The notes under the pieces: model-generated | What the model saw: the letters and a program-made list of their open reading frames with translations, nothing else | Told to the model about the DNA's origin: nothing | Database searches by the model: none | Made by a program: the position numbers and the translations under genes | Shown: positions 33,312 to 40,058 of the stretch, in pieces | Layout: each line of letters begins with the position of its first letter | Position numbering within the stretch: position 1 is the stretch's first letter | Assembly: GCF_000378505.1 (NCBI RefSeq) | Contig: NZ_KB900008.1 | Coordinates: 1 to 53,367 of the forward strand | Length of the DNA: 53,367 nucleotides | Direction of reading: 5' to 3' | Source: Modicisalibacter luteus DSM 23508 | Lineage (GTDB): Bacteria > Pseudomonadota > Gammaproteobacteria > Pseudomonadales > Halomonadaceae

Positions 33312-33388
33312 GTCGCACCTCCGAATAACACGGCCCACACCCCGACAATGCCGAGCGCGGGCAAGGCAACATGAATGGCCAAACTCAT
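33308..33388 (-). CDS. 26-aa membrane micropeptide, translationally coupled
   Basis: A 26-residue frame (MSLAIHVALPALGIVGVWAV plus six) made of one hydrophobic helix. Its ATG overlaps the upstream stop (ATGA) and its stop overlaps the O start (GTGA), so three genes are stitched without spacing. It may serve only to couple translation, but the purely hydrophobic content is notable. Confidence 0.45.
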   Translation of the reverse strand: MSLAIHVALPALGIVGVWAVLFGGAT

Positions 33389-33678
33389 GCCAGCACCGCT
33401 TCGGACAGCCCGAGCCGCTCACGGCGGCATTCAGCGGCGCGCTTCAAGTAGTCCGCCCGGGTCTTGAGCATGCGTTTTGCCGAGGTTTCGTCGGTCGGCT
33501 CGGTTTGATCAAGGCGAGCCACGAAGGCATGGCAATAACGCTCCTCTAGAAGCAATGCTCGGGCCTCGTCGCCTCGGTTCTCGGCGGCTTCGATGTCCAG
33601 CGCCAGACGCGTTTCAATCGCAAACAACTTAGTCTTGGTATTTTCGTGGTAGTTTGGAATGTCGTGTGGTGTGCTCAT
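33385..33678 (-). CDS. Hypothetical phage protein, charged helical
   Basis: A 97-residue, mostly helical protein with many Glu and Arg ('LFAIETRLALDIEAAENRGD', 'RMLKTRADYLKRAAECRRER'). It is the second gene of the leftward early operon, after the Cro-like regulator, and overlaps the micropeptide start. No family recognised. Confidence 0.6.
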   Translation of the reverse strand: MSTPHDIPNYHENTKTKLFAIETRLALDIEAAENRGDEARALLLEERYCHAFVARLDQTEPTDETSAKRMLKTRADYLKRAAECRRERLGLSEAVLA

Positions 33679-33720
33679 GTGCTCCCCCTAGTTGCGTACC
33701 TGTATAAATACTCACCTCTT

Positions 33721-33966
33721 TCAAGTGACGTTCTGTTCCGACTCATTTCGTTTAGGATGTGAATCGTGTTGAGAGACGTACTTTTCTGGACACGCTTGCC
33801 TATGTATGGCCGCAAGACGGGTACCCGATTCGTATCGGGTATCAGCCCCCTTATGAACGCGTGCGATCGTGGCTTGGGAGACCCTGATTCGCTTGGCTAT
33901 CTGCTGTTGCGTCAGGCCAAATGCGATGAGATCACCGACCATTTCACGAGCGGTGTAATGCTTCAT
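33721..33966 (-). CDS. Cro/CII-position HTH regulator
   Basis: The start chosen is Met at 33966 (AAGGA upstream), 81 residues. A helix-turn-helix is clear at 'LTQQQIAKRIRVSQATIARV'. It is transcribed divergently from the CI gene, with two operator sites between its promoter and start. That is the place of cro. The small size and lack of a peptidase fold fit a Cro-like repressor; a CII-like activator is the alternative. Confidence 0.75.
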   Translation of the reverse strand: MKHYTAREMVGDLIAFGLTQQQIAKRIRVSQATIARVHKGADTRYESGTRLAAIHRQACPEKYVSQHDSHPKRNESEQNVT

Positions 33967-33978
33967 GCGTATCCTTTT

Positions 33979-33994
33979 AATACACAAACGTATT
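33979..33994. promoter_or_regulatory. Operator site 1 (CI/Cro)
   Basis: AATACACAAACGTATT fits AATACG-N4-CGTATT with one changed half-site position. It lies just upstream of the Cro-like gene, near its predicted transcription start. Confidence 0.7.
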
Positions 33995-34003
33995 AGTGCG
34001 AAG

Positions 34004-34019
34004 CATACACAAACGTATT
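34004..34019. promoter_or_regulatory. Operator site 2 (CI/Cro) inside the leftward early promoter
   Basis: CATACACAAACGTATT is 25 bases from site 1 and nearly identical. On the minus strand TTGCCG, 17 bases and TATGCT form a promoter that overlaps it, so a bound repressor would block the leftward early operon. Confidence 0.7.
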
Positions 34020-34045
34020 GGCGCCGGCAAGAAGATGTCGTTAAC

Positions 34046-34061
34046 AATACGCTTTCGAATA
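34046..34061. promoter_or_regulatory. Operator site 3, weaker match
   Basis: AATACGCTTTCGAATA has one perfect half-site and one 4/6 half-site. It lies 35 bases before the CI start, the place of OR3, where binding would limit CI expression. Confidence 0.5.
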
Positions 34062-34095
34062 AAATGCATGCGTCAGCACTTGGACTTAAGGACAC

Positions 34096-34803
34096 ATGAA
34101 TAGGGAAAAAGATGAATCGTCCGTCGGCGATCGCCTACGAAAGCTGATGCAAGACAAAGGCTTGGGGGAGAATGAGCTGGCACGTCAGTCTGGCGTAACG
34201 CAACCCACTATTCATCGTATCCTGACAGGTGAGAGCAAGTCACCCAGACATACGAACTTGGATAAACTTGCAAAGGCACTTGGAACCTCCAGTAGTTTTC
34301 TCTCCTATGGTTCGTCTGGAGAAAATGAGCCCATGCAGACCAAGGCCGATTACAACGTCAGTTCCGTAGCTCATCTCCAGTCACGTCAGCAGTACGTCTA
34401 TCCCATTATTAACTGGGTTCAGGCCGGACAGTGGACGGAAGCGGTCAATCCCTACGAGCCGGGCTGCGAGCAGGAAGTCGTGGCGACCGACTACCAGGCC
34501 AAGGGCTATGCCTTCTGGTTGGAGGTCCGCGGCGACTCGATGACTTCGCCGGCCGGCTTGAGTGTGCCCGAAGGAATGATGATCCTAGTCGATCCCGAGG
34601 AAGAAGCCCTCAACGGTAGCCTAGTCGTGGCACAGTTGGAGGGAAGCGATGAAGCCACGTTCAAGCGCCTAGTAATCGATGGCGGCCAGAAGTTTCTCAA
34701 GCCGCTCAACCCAGGCTACCCACTAATCCCCATCAACGGTAACTGCCGTCTGATCGGCGTGGCGGTCGAGATGAAGATGAGCCTACGCCCCAGGACGCAC
34801 TGA
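34096..34803 (+). CDS. CI-type repressor with LexA-like (S24) self-cleavage domain
   Basis: A 235-residue protein. The N-terminal HTH is at about 24-42 ('ENELARQSGVTQPTIHRILT'). A flexible linker follows, then the S24 domain with the Ala110-Gly111 cleavage bond ('WVQAGQW'), Ser148 in 'RGDSMTSP' and Lys190 in 'ATFKRL'. It keeps the prophage silent and should cleave itself when RecA filaments form, so the prophage is SOS-inducible. It is divergent from the Cro-like gene across three operators and ends at a terminator. Confidence 0.95.
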   Translation: MNREKDESSVGDRLRKLMQDKGLGENELARQSGVTQPTIHRILTGESKSPRHTNLDKLAKALGTSSSFLSYGSSGENEPMQTKADYNVSSVAHLQSRQQYVYPIINWVQAGQWTEAVNPYEPGCEQEVVATDYQAKGYAFWLEVRGDSMTSPAGLSVPEGMMILVDPEEEALNGSLVVAQLEGSDEATFKRLVIDGGQKFLKPLNPGYPLIPINGNCRLIGVAVEMKMSLRPRTH

Positions 34804-34881
34804 ACCTAGGCCGCCATTCTCTAGCCGCAATGCAGTTCCCCATGGAATCCCACTAGGCAAGCCCAACAACTTCTTCTCAAC

Positions 34882-34903
34882 CCGCCCCTGAGGCGGTTTT
34901 TTT
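34882..34903 (+). terminator. Rho-independent terminator after cI
   Basis: CCGCC-CCTGA-GGCGG followed by seven Ts, 79 bases after the repressor stop. It separates the repressor transcript from the early operon promoter at 34929. Confidence 0.85.
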
Positions 34904-34928
34904 ACACCCTTGCTTATGCGAAATGGTA

Positions 34929-34956
34929 TTGACAAACTAATACGTATACGTATTAT
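34929..34956 (+). promoter_or_regulatory. Repressor-controlled early promoter (pL role)
   Basis: TTGACA (34929-34934), 16 bases, TATTAT (34951-34956) is close to sigma-70 consensus. The spacer and -10 are covered by AATACGTATACGTATT (34939-34954), a perfect palindrome that matches the three sites beside cI. It should drive the rightward operon from 34993 to the integrase in the absence of repressor. Confidence 0.8.
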
Positions 34957-34992
34957 TTAATCAAGTTCGTTAGCAAAGCGCAGGGGTACAAC

Positions 34993-35379
34993 ATGGAGCA
35001 GACAATACAACAGACGATCGACTTCGCAGGGTGGCGTTGCATAATTGGCACGCAGCGGAAAGGCCTACCGACTGCCAAGCAGGCACAAGTGATCGCCGGG
35101 CTGGCGGCAGGCATGACGCAAAAGGAAATCGCCAAAGCGCGCGGCGTTTCCACGACCACCATCAAGAGCACAGCCGAAAGCCTCTACTTCTGGCTTGACG
35201 CTAATCGCGCCGCCGATGCCGTTGCCAAAGCCATATGCCGAGGCTGGATTGCTCCTCTCCTGCTTGTCCTGATCATCAGCACCTTCTTCCAGAGTACCCA
35301 GCCCCAGCCGGTACAGCGTACCCGTATGCCGGTTCGCATCGTTCGCCAGGTGCGCACCGAGTCCGGGGTAATGGCATGA
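34993..35379 (+). CDS. LuxR-type HTH protein with C-terminal membrane helix
   Basis: A 128-residue protein. Residues about 24-68 are a GerE/LuxR HTH ('LPTAKQAQVIAGLAAGMTQK', then 'EIAKARGVSTTTIKSTAESL'). A hydrophobic helix follows at about 85-98 ('WIAPLLLVLIISTFF'), then a basic tail. It is first in the repressor-controlled operon and overlaps the next gene by 4 bases. A membrane-tethered DNA-binding protein in the pL position is unusual; it may be an early regulator or may target the host. Confidence 0.75.
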   Translation: MEQTIQQTIDFAGWRCIIGTQRKGLPTAKQAQVIAGLAAGMTQKEIAKARGVSTTTIKSTAESLYFWLDANRAADAVAKAICRGWIAPLLLVLIISTFFQSTQPQPVQRTRMPVRIVRQVRTESGVMA

Positions 35380-35654
35380 CCCAGCACCGCTACGTCACCA
35401 GCGCGCAGAAAGCGCTGGTCATGAAAATCCAAGAACTTGCTATCGATGTCAGCGAGACCAGTCGTTACGACGCTTGGGTCGACTACTACGGCCATTGCCA
35501 GCAGCTCGACGTGCGCGCCTACCCCGCGGGCGGAGAAAAATCGCTATGGCGCACAACGATTTACTTGCCCAAGGCTGGCCGCCCCGAACCGGACGCTACT
35601 GATGAGTTGGCCGCTGCACTGCGTCGCCTCAAGGACCTGCTGGAAGGAGCTTAG
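35376..35654 (+). CDS. Hypothetical early protein
   Basis: The start chosen is ATG 35376, overlapping the previous stop (ATGA), 92 residues. Contains 'RYDAWVDYYGHCQQLDVRAY' and a helical end 'DATDELAAALRRLKDLLEGA'. Second gene of the repressor-controlled operon; the longer upstream frame is a shadow of the LuxR gene. No family recognised. Confidence 0.65.
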   Translation: MTQHRYVTSAQKALVMKIQELAIDVSETSRYDAWVDYYGHCQQLDVRAYPAGGEKSLWRTTIYLPKAGRPEPDATDELAAALRRLKDLLEGA

Positions 35655-35656
35655 GC

Positions 35657-35812
35657 ATGAAGCAACTAATCGTCATCGAGACCCCACGCGGCAAGAAGCG
35701 GCTGCGCTACCAGACCGGCCTGCGTGCCGTTCGACAGATCGCTGAGCGCTACGACTGGCAACTAGTCGTCAACCGTGGGCAAGTCCGCATGGAGGAGAGC
35801 CAGCATGGTTAA
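35657..35812 (+). CDS. 51-aa basic early protein
   Basis: A 51-residue frame with AAGGAG ahead of the ATG: 'MKQLIVIETPRGKKRLRYQT', then 'LRAVRQIAERYDWQLVVNRG' and a short acidic end. It overlaps the next gene by 8 bases. The early half is basic. Function unknown. Confidence 0.6.
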   Translation: MKQLIVIETPRGKKRLRYQTGLRAVRQIAERYDWQLVVNRGQVRMEESQHG

Positions 35813-36008
35813 GCAGCTGATCGAAGTAGGCCGGGGCTGTATCTACTTCTACGACGGAGAAGGTGACACCGAAACCGTTTACCCGAAGGGCAAGACAGCC
35901 GACTACCTTGCCGATCGTGCCAAGCGCCGAGCGGAGCGCCACGAGGACCGCCGCTGGCGTTACGAGCGCCACGGACTGATACCCGGCATTGAAGTCCACA
36001 CCGTGTGA
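35805..36008 (+). CDS. Arg-rich early protein just before boxA
   Basis: The start chosen is ATG 35805 with GGAGGAG upstream, 67 residues. An Arg-rich stretch at 38-56 ('DRAKRRAERHEDRRWRYERH') resembles the arginine-rich RNA-binding motifs of lambdoid N proteins, although the overall fold differs. It is the last gene before a boxA and a hairpin (36076-36126). That position and composition make it a candidate antiterminator; this is inference only. Confidence 0.6.
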   Translation: MVKQLIEVGRGCIYFYDGEGDTETVYPKGKTADYLADRAKRRAERHEDRRWRYERHGLIPGIEVHTV

Positions 36009-36075
36009 CCTCGCAGCCACCAGCGCATGGCGGCCTGTATCCGAGAGCGCCTACCGGGCGCTGCCTGATGCAGTA

Positions 36076-36126
36076 GCTCTTTAACAATTCGGACCCCCGC
36101 GGCGCCAGCAGCGCGTTATCTGCTGG
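36076..36126 (+). promoter_or_regulatory. boxA-like antitermination site with following hairpin
   Basis: GCTCTTTAACAA (36076-36087) is the rrn-type boxA that binds NusB/NusE. It is followed by CCAGCAG-N8-CTGCTGG (36105-36126), in the place of boxB. Terminators lie downstream (37421-37443) before xis and int, so a nut-like role makes sense. Confidence 0.65.
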
Positions 36127-36130
36127 CCAT

Positions 36131-36216
36131 CGGTAAGCCCTCTGGCATGAGCCGACACTCATGTTTCTGTCGGGACCACTGGAGCTTCACTGCTATGAAG
36201 GTGGAGAGGGCTTTCG
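36131..36216 (+). ncRNA. Candidate three-way-junction RNA in the early operon leader
   Basis: The outer stem AAGCCCTCT (36135-36143) pairs with AGAGGGCTT (36205-36213). Inside are CCGAC/GTCGG (36152-36156 with 36169-36173) and CCAC-CTTCA/TGAAG-GTGG (36176-36204). All stems are perfect over 5-9 bp. No frame of note crosses it. It follows the boxA hairpin by about 9 bases and precedes the Crp-like gene. It could be part of an antitermination element or a phage antisense RNA (for example a c4-type RNA). Confidence 0.5.
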
Positions 36217-36327
36217 GATGCCTCGTAGTTAGCTATTGAGTGAGCAAGGTGCTGGGCCCGTCCAGCGGGGTGTGAGTCCTGAACCAAGTCTGACACACTA
36301 ACTGTACGTCAATTCAGTAGTGATATT

Positions 36328-37116
36328 GTGGCCAAGACTTCACTCCTGCTACCGATATGGAGCCTAGATTATATGCCTGCAAACTCTTCCTCTCCCGGCA
36401 CCTTTATGGTCCGCAAGCTGAGCAGCATCTTTTCCCTCTCCGACGAGGAGAAGCAGGCGCTCCATGACCTACCCATGCAGGTCGTGCCCCTCGAGAGAGA
36501 TCAAGACATCGTGCGTGCCGGCGATCAACCATCTCAGTGCTGCCTGGTGCTGGAGGGCTTCACTTATGTCTACAAGCTGACCCTCGAGGGCCAGCGCCAG
36601 ATCCTGGCGCTGCATGTGCCCGGAGACATCCCCGACCTGCAAAGCCTGCACCTGAAGGTCGTGGACATCAGCCTCGCCCCGATCTTCCCCTGCACGGTCG
36701 GGTTCATCCAGCATGAGGACCTGCGCCGCCTGTACGAGCGCTATCCTCGCCTTACTGCCGTCTTATGGCGTGAGACGCTGGTACACGCCTCGATCCACCG
36801 GGAGTGGCTGCTCAACAACGGTCAACGGGCGGCCTATGCCCGGCTGGCCCATCTTCTCTGCGAACTCCTGATGCGCCTGTCTGCAGTGGGGCTGGTTGAG
36901 AATGACACCTTTCATCTGCCGGTCACCCAGAGTGAGCTGGCGGACGCGACCGGCATCAGCTCAGTTCACATGAACCGGGTACTCCAGGCCCTGCGTGCCG
37001 ATGGCCTGATTGAGACCCAGGGAAAGCAAGTGCATGTCCTTGATTTGGAAAAGCTGAAGCAGGCCGGCGGGTTCGATCCGCTCTACCTTCAACTGGAGGA
37101 TGGAGTGGCCACATGA
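36328..37116 (+). CDS. Crp/Fnr-family transcription regulator
   Basis: A protein of 262 residues from GTG 36328 (ATG 36373 is a likely alternative). Residues about 35-140 form a cyclic-nucleotide-binding-type barrel ('VRAGDQPSQCCLVLEGFTYV'). Residues about 165-245 hold the Crp HTH ('VTQSELADATGISSVHMNRV', 'LQALRADGLIE'). No Cys cluster for an Fe-S centre is seen, so an FixK/Crp-like rather than an Fnr-like sensor is implied. It sits in the early operon but looks like a host-type regulator, so it may change host gene expression in the lysogen. Confidence 0.9.
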   Translation: MAKTSLLLPIWSLDYMPANSSSPGTFMVRKLSSIFSLSDEEKQALHDLPMQVVPLERDQDIVRAGDQPSQCCLVLEGFTYVYKLTLEGQRQILALHVPGDIPDLQSLHLKVVDISLAPIFPCTVGFIQHEDLRRLYERYPRLTAVLWRETLVHASIHREWLLNNGQRAAYARLAHLLCELLMRLSAVGLVENDTFHLPVTQSELADATGISSVHMNRVLQALRADGLIETQGKQVHVLDLEKLKQAGGFDPLYLQLEDGVAT

Positions 37117-37198
37117 GCCCTTTCATGCCGTGGCTATCTGAGCCCCGGCATGCAGCTCATCAATAATGCCCTCGCTCGGGGCTGAGAAAACCGGGCCA

Positions 37199-37276
37199 TC
37201 GGAAATGGCTGAATGCGCGCAACAGTCAGGCATGGGAGCCGGATGAAGCTAGACACTGCCGGCTAGCCATTTCCGA
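37199..37276 (+). ncRNA. Candidate structured RNA before the terminators
   Basis: TCGGAAATGGCT (37199-37210) pairs perfectly over 12 bp with AGCCATTTCCGA (37265-37276), enclosing 54 bases that include further GC-rich pairing. The 343-base gap after the Crp-like gene holds no convincing frame. Two hairpin-plus-T-run elements follow (near 37314-37338 and 37421-37443). Confidence 0.45.
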
Positions 37277-37420
37277 CGCTCGCCCGAGCATCTCTCGCAT
37301 AGTCGATTGCCCTGGCTCCCCTTGCCGGGGCCTTTTTCGAGATCAGCGGAGTGTCGCCGCCTCGGCGCCAGCCCGCTGCTTTCATCGCGATGCAGCACCC
37401 TTCAGTTCCCTGCGTACCTC

Positions 37421-37443
37421 CCCCGGCCATGCCGGGGCTTTTT
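37421..37443 (+). terminator. Rho-independent terminator
   Basis: CCCCGGC-CAT-GCCGGGG followed by CTTTTT. A weaker hairpin with five Ts stands near 37314-37338. Early transcripts from 34929 must pass these to reach xis and int. Confidence 0.8.
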
Positions 37444-37459
37444 AAATAACCTTTGTACG

Positions 37460-37741
37460 TTAGTGCCTGAATAGCGAGCGCGGCCTCGGCGTCCTAGCAA
37501 GCCGTGGCCTGGCCAAATCGGCCCTAATTATGGACAGTTTCTCTTCTGAGTCCGTTTCCATGAACTGCGCAAGCACACGTGCCGCTTCAGCACGGACAAA
37601 GCTCTTTATGTAGTCGTCATAGGTAGTGATCGGAGAATCACAGTACCGGCAGGAGAGAACATCGTCTGGGGCTGGGTTCCCCTTCCAGAAATTATCGCCG
37701 GAACACTGAGGGCAAATGACCCTCCTGGAACGATTGAACAT
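37460..37741 (-). CDS. Zinc-ribbon small protein
   Basis: A 93-residue protein with GGAGG ahead of the ATG. The two Cys pairs CPQC (10-13) and CRYC (31-34) form a zinc ribbon; the rest is helical and basic at the end. It is transcribed against the early operon and thus probably independently. No specific family recognised. Confidence 0.65.
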   Translation of the reverse strand: MFNRSRRVICPQCSGDNFWKGNPAPDDVLSCRYCDSPITTYDDYIKSFVRAEAARVLAQFMETDSEEKLSIIRADLARPRLARTPRPRSLFRH

Positions 37742-37996
37742 TAGGCCTCCTGCCTTTCGTCATTGTTATAGACCCGTAACTTACCACCTGGTTTATGGCG
37801 CAGGAATTAAACCTAAGTCCGCTTTGCATTCTGCAAATTCTTCTTACCGATTTTCCTTACCAAGCATTACTGACTCCTAATTCATCGCAGCGGTGAGCCA
37901 TGCCAAGGCTGACCGGTGCGCTGGTCGCACCTCAGCTAGTTAGCTCTTCCCGTTCCTTGCCCGGCTCCGGTCGGGCCTCTTTCCCGGAGACCCTCT

Positions 37997-38232
37997 ATGT
38001 GGTTCAAGAACCTACACCTCTACCGCGTCCGTGACGCCCCTCCCAGCGACTCGACGCCCCTGTCCAGTGACTCGAAACCGGCTTCGTCCCCCTAGCCGGC
38101 GCACTGAGTGGCGTCATCGAGCGTCTGGTCGAGGGCCTGGGCGGCGAGACTACGCCGGCAGCGCCAACGCATGCATTTGTCGTTCGTGATGATGGTAACA
38201 ACGCCCCGCTCTGCCTGATTGCCACGCTCTGA
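37997..38232 (+). pseudogene. rdgC-like remnant, N-terminal
   Basis: ATG 37997 opens with 'MWFKNLHLYRV', the hallmark start of RdgC (recombination-associated ring protein). After about 32 residues the frame stops at 38093. In the next frame the DNA reads 'ETGFVPLAGALSGVIERLVE' and 'GLGGE', similar to RdgC ends, and stops at 38230. So it is either a frameshifted, internally deleted rdgC or a short chimera. A second remnant, of the C-terminal end, lies at 51433-51674. Confidence 0.5.
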
Positions 38233-38259
38233 TCTGTTGTCGAGGTGATTGCCTGACTC

Positions 38260-38592
38260 ATGGCCAAATCAAAATCGCCTACTTGGATGCCGCCACCGTA
38301 TGGACCATGCCCCCAGTGCGATGGATCTGGCGAATATCGAGGCATGTTCCACTCGGGGCCATGTTCCCACTGCCACGGCACCGGCTACGCCACCAAGGAT
38401 GGCGAGGCACTGCCGCTTGAGGACCTAATCGCGATGATCAGTGCCCGGCGCAACGAATGGCGCCAGCGCTACTACCAGCTACTGCATACCCCTGGGGTCC
38501 GAGAAGCGGCCGAAGCTCACGCCGAGCGTCAGCGCGCGAAAGCGCATGACCAGGCCATGGGCTACGGCATGGGAAAGTATTCTGGAGATTAA
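38260..38592 (+). CDS. Small protein with DnaJ-type zinc motifs
   Basis: A 110-residue protein. Residues 17-24 read CPQCDGSG and 35-42 read CSHCHGTG, two CxxCxGxG units of the DnaJ central zinc domain. A helical C-terminus with many Arg, His and Ala residues follows. It precedes excisionase by 6 bases and belongs to the same operon. It could bind metal and unfolded protein or DNA; the exact role is not known. Confidence 0.65.
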   Translation: MAKSKSPTWMPPPYGPCPQCDGSGEYRGMFHSGPCSHCHGTGYATKDGEALPLEDLIAMISARRNEWRQRYYQLLHTPGVREAAEAHAERQRAKAHDQAMGYGMGKYSGD

Positions 38593-38598
38593 AGAAAG

Positions 38599-38814
38599 AT
38601 GGCCACAGGTAAATTGATGGACCCCGATCAATGGCGCCGCGCCCGCTTTGCCGGTACGCCACCAGGTATGACAACAGTGCGGCGGTGGTGCCGCGACGGG
38701 GTGATCCCTGCCAAGAAGATCGGGGGGAGCTGGTATATCGATCTTGATGCTGAGCGCATGCAGACCGGCAACGAACTGGCCGATGATGTGCTCAAGAGCA
38801 TGAGGGTATCCTGA
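38599..38814 (+). CDS. Excisionase (Xis-like)
   Basis: A 71-residue protein with the winged-helix pattern of Xis/PF07825 ('MTTVRRWCRDGVIPAKKIGG', 'SWYIDLD'). It bends attachment-site DNA and directs the integrase toward excision. Its stop overlaps the integrase start by one base. Confidence 0.88.
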   Translation: MATGKLMDPDQWRRARFAGTPPGMTTVRRWCRDGVIPAKKIGGSWYIDLDAERMQTGNELADDVLKSMRVS

Positions 38815-39956
38815 TGGCAGCACGCCCGCGGACTCGCCGTAAGCGGAGCCTAGAGCCCAACCTGTACGAAAGCCGGGGATTCTATACGTACAGGAACCCA
38901 GCGACTGGCACTTGGCATGGCATGGGGTCGGACAAGGCTAAAGCGCAGGCGGCAGCACGCGTGCTGAATGCTCGCTTAGCTCACGATACCGACCTGGTCG
39001 CCCGGGTCATGGGGACTGAAGGCGTCACGCTGAAGCATGCCGCAAAGGTTTTTCTAGAGGAGCGAGTCGACGCCCATCCCAAGCTGAGCGCCAGCTCAAA
39101 GCAAAACAAGCACTATCGCACTCGCAGAATAGTGAAGGATCGAGGCGACACTCGCCTCGACCAGATCGACACCAGGTGGTGCGCCGAATACCTAGACGAG
39201 AATTACAAGGGCGATCCCTACATCCAGTATCGTTCAGTGCTGTCGCAGATATTCACCTTTGCCCAGACGAAAGGCTGGATGAACAACAACCCCGTCGCCC
39301 CGACACGTAAAAGCGATGAAGCCTACACCAAGCAGCGTGTACGCCTCACTGTCGAGCAGTACCAGGCCATTCACGCCATGGCGCCGGACTGGTTCAAGAT
39401 TGCCATGGAATTGGCCCTGACTTGCCTGTTCGGTCGCGCCGAAGTGGTCGCGGCTCGTTACGATCATATCTATGAAGGTGCACTGCACTATGTGCGCCAG
39501 AAAACGCGCGAACGATCCAAGACAGCCTTCGTAGCAATTACCATGACGCCCGCCCTAGAAGACCTGATTCAGCGCAGCCGACGATTGCCACCAGTGTCGC
39601 CTTTCATCGTGCACCGCTCACCGAAACGCATCTCGGCCGAGGCCAAAAAGAGAGAGCATTGGAGCAGCATAACGCCTGATATGATCTCGCGAGAGTTCGC
39701 CAAGTTACGCGCAAAGGTAGCCAGTATTACCGCCCTGCCCGCTGTAGCTCAGCCGACCTTTCATGAGATCAGGTCGCTGGGCTCTCGATTGCTTGAACTC
39801 AAGGGTGTGCCGGTCAGTGACATCCAGGTATTGATGGGACATGCCGATGAAGAGATGACCCAGCACTATCTCGATGGGCATGGCACTCGCTGGCAGCAAG
39901 CCAAGGGTAACGTGTACAACATGGGCGCCCTGTTAGCTGTCCCAAAACCCAGCTAG
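38814..39956 (+). CDS. int: Tyrosine integrase, lambda Int type
   Basis: A protein of 380 residues. The N-terminal arm-binding domain matches PF09003 ('LEPNLYESRGFYTYRNPATG'). The core-binding domain covers about 70-165. The catalytic set is Arg208, Lys230, His317/Arg320 (HEIR), His343 and Tyr352 ('MGHADEEMTQHYL'). It should integrate and, with Xis, excise the prophage at the tRNA-Pro 3' half located 103 bases downstream. Confidence 0.95.
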   Translation: MAARPRTRRKRSLEPNLYESRGFYTYRNPATGTWHGMGSDKAKAQAAARVLNARLAHDTDLVARVMGTEGVTLKHAAKVFLEERVDAHPKLSASSKQNKHYRTRRIVKDRGDTRLDQIDTRWCAEYLDENYKGDPYIQYRSVLSQIFTFAQTKGWMNNNPVAPTRKSDEAYTKQRVRLTVEQYQAIHAMAPDWFKIAMELALTCLFGRAEVVAARYDHIYEGALHYVRQKTRERSKTAFVAITMTPALEDLIQRSRRLPPVSPFIVHRSPKRISAEAKKREHWSSITPDMISREFAKLRAKVASITALPAVAQPTFHEIRSLGSRLLELKGVPVSDIQVLMGHADEEMTQHYLDGHGTRWQQAKGNVYNMGALLAVPKPS

Positions 39957-40058
39957 AACTCATTGATTTATATAGAGCGAAATGGCCGTTTCTGTCTCGC
40001 CTCAAAACGGCTAGTTTCCTAACCGCATCAAAGGCTTAGACTACTAACGTCGTCAAAA

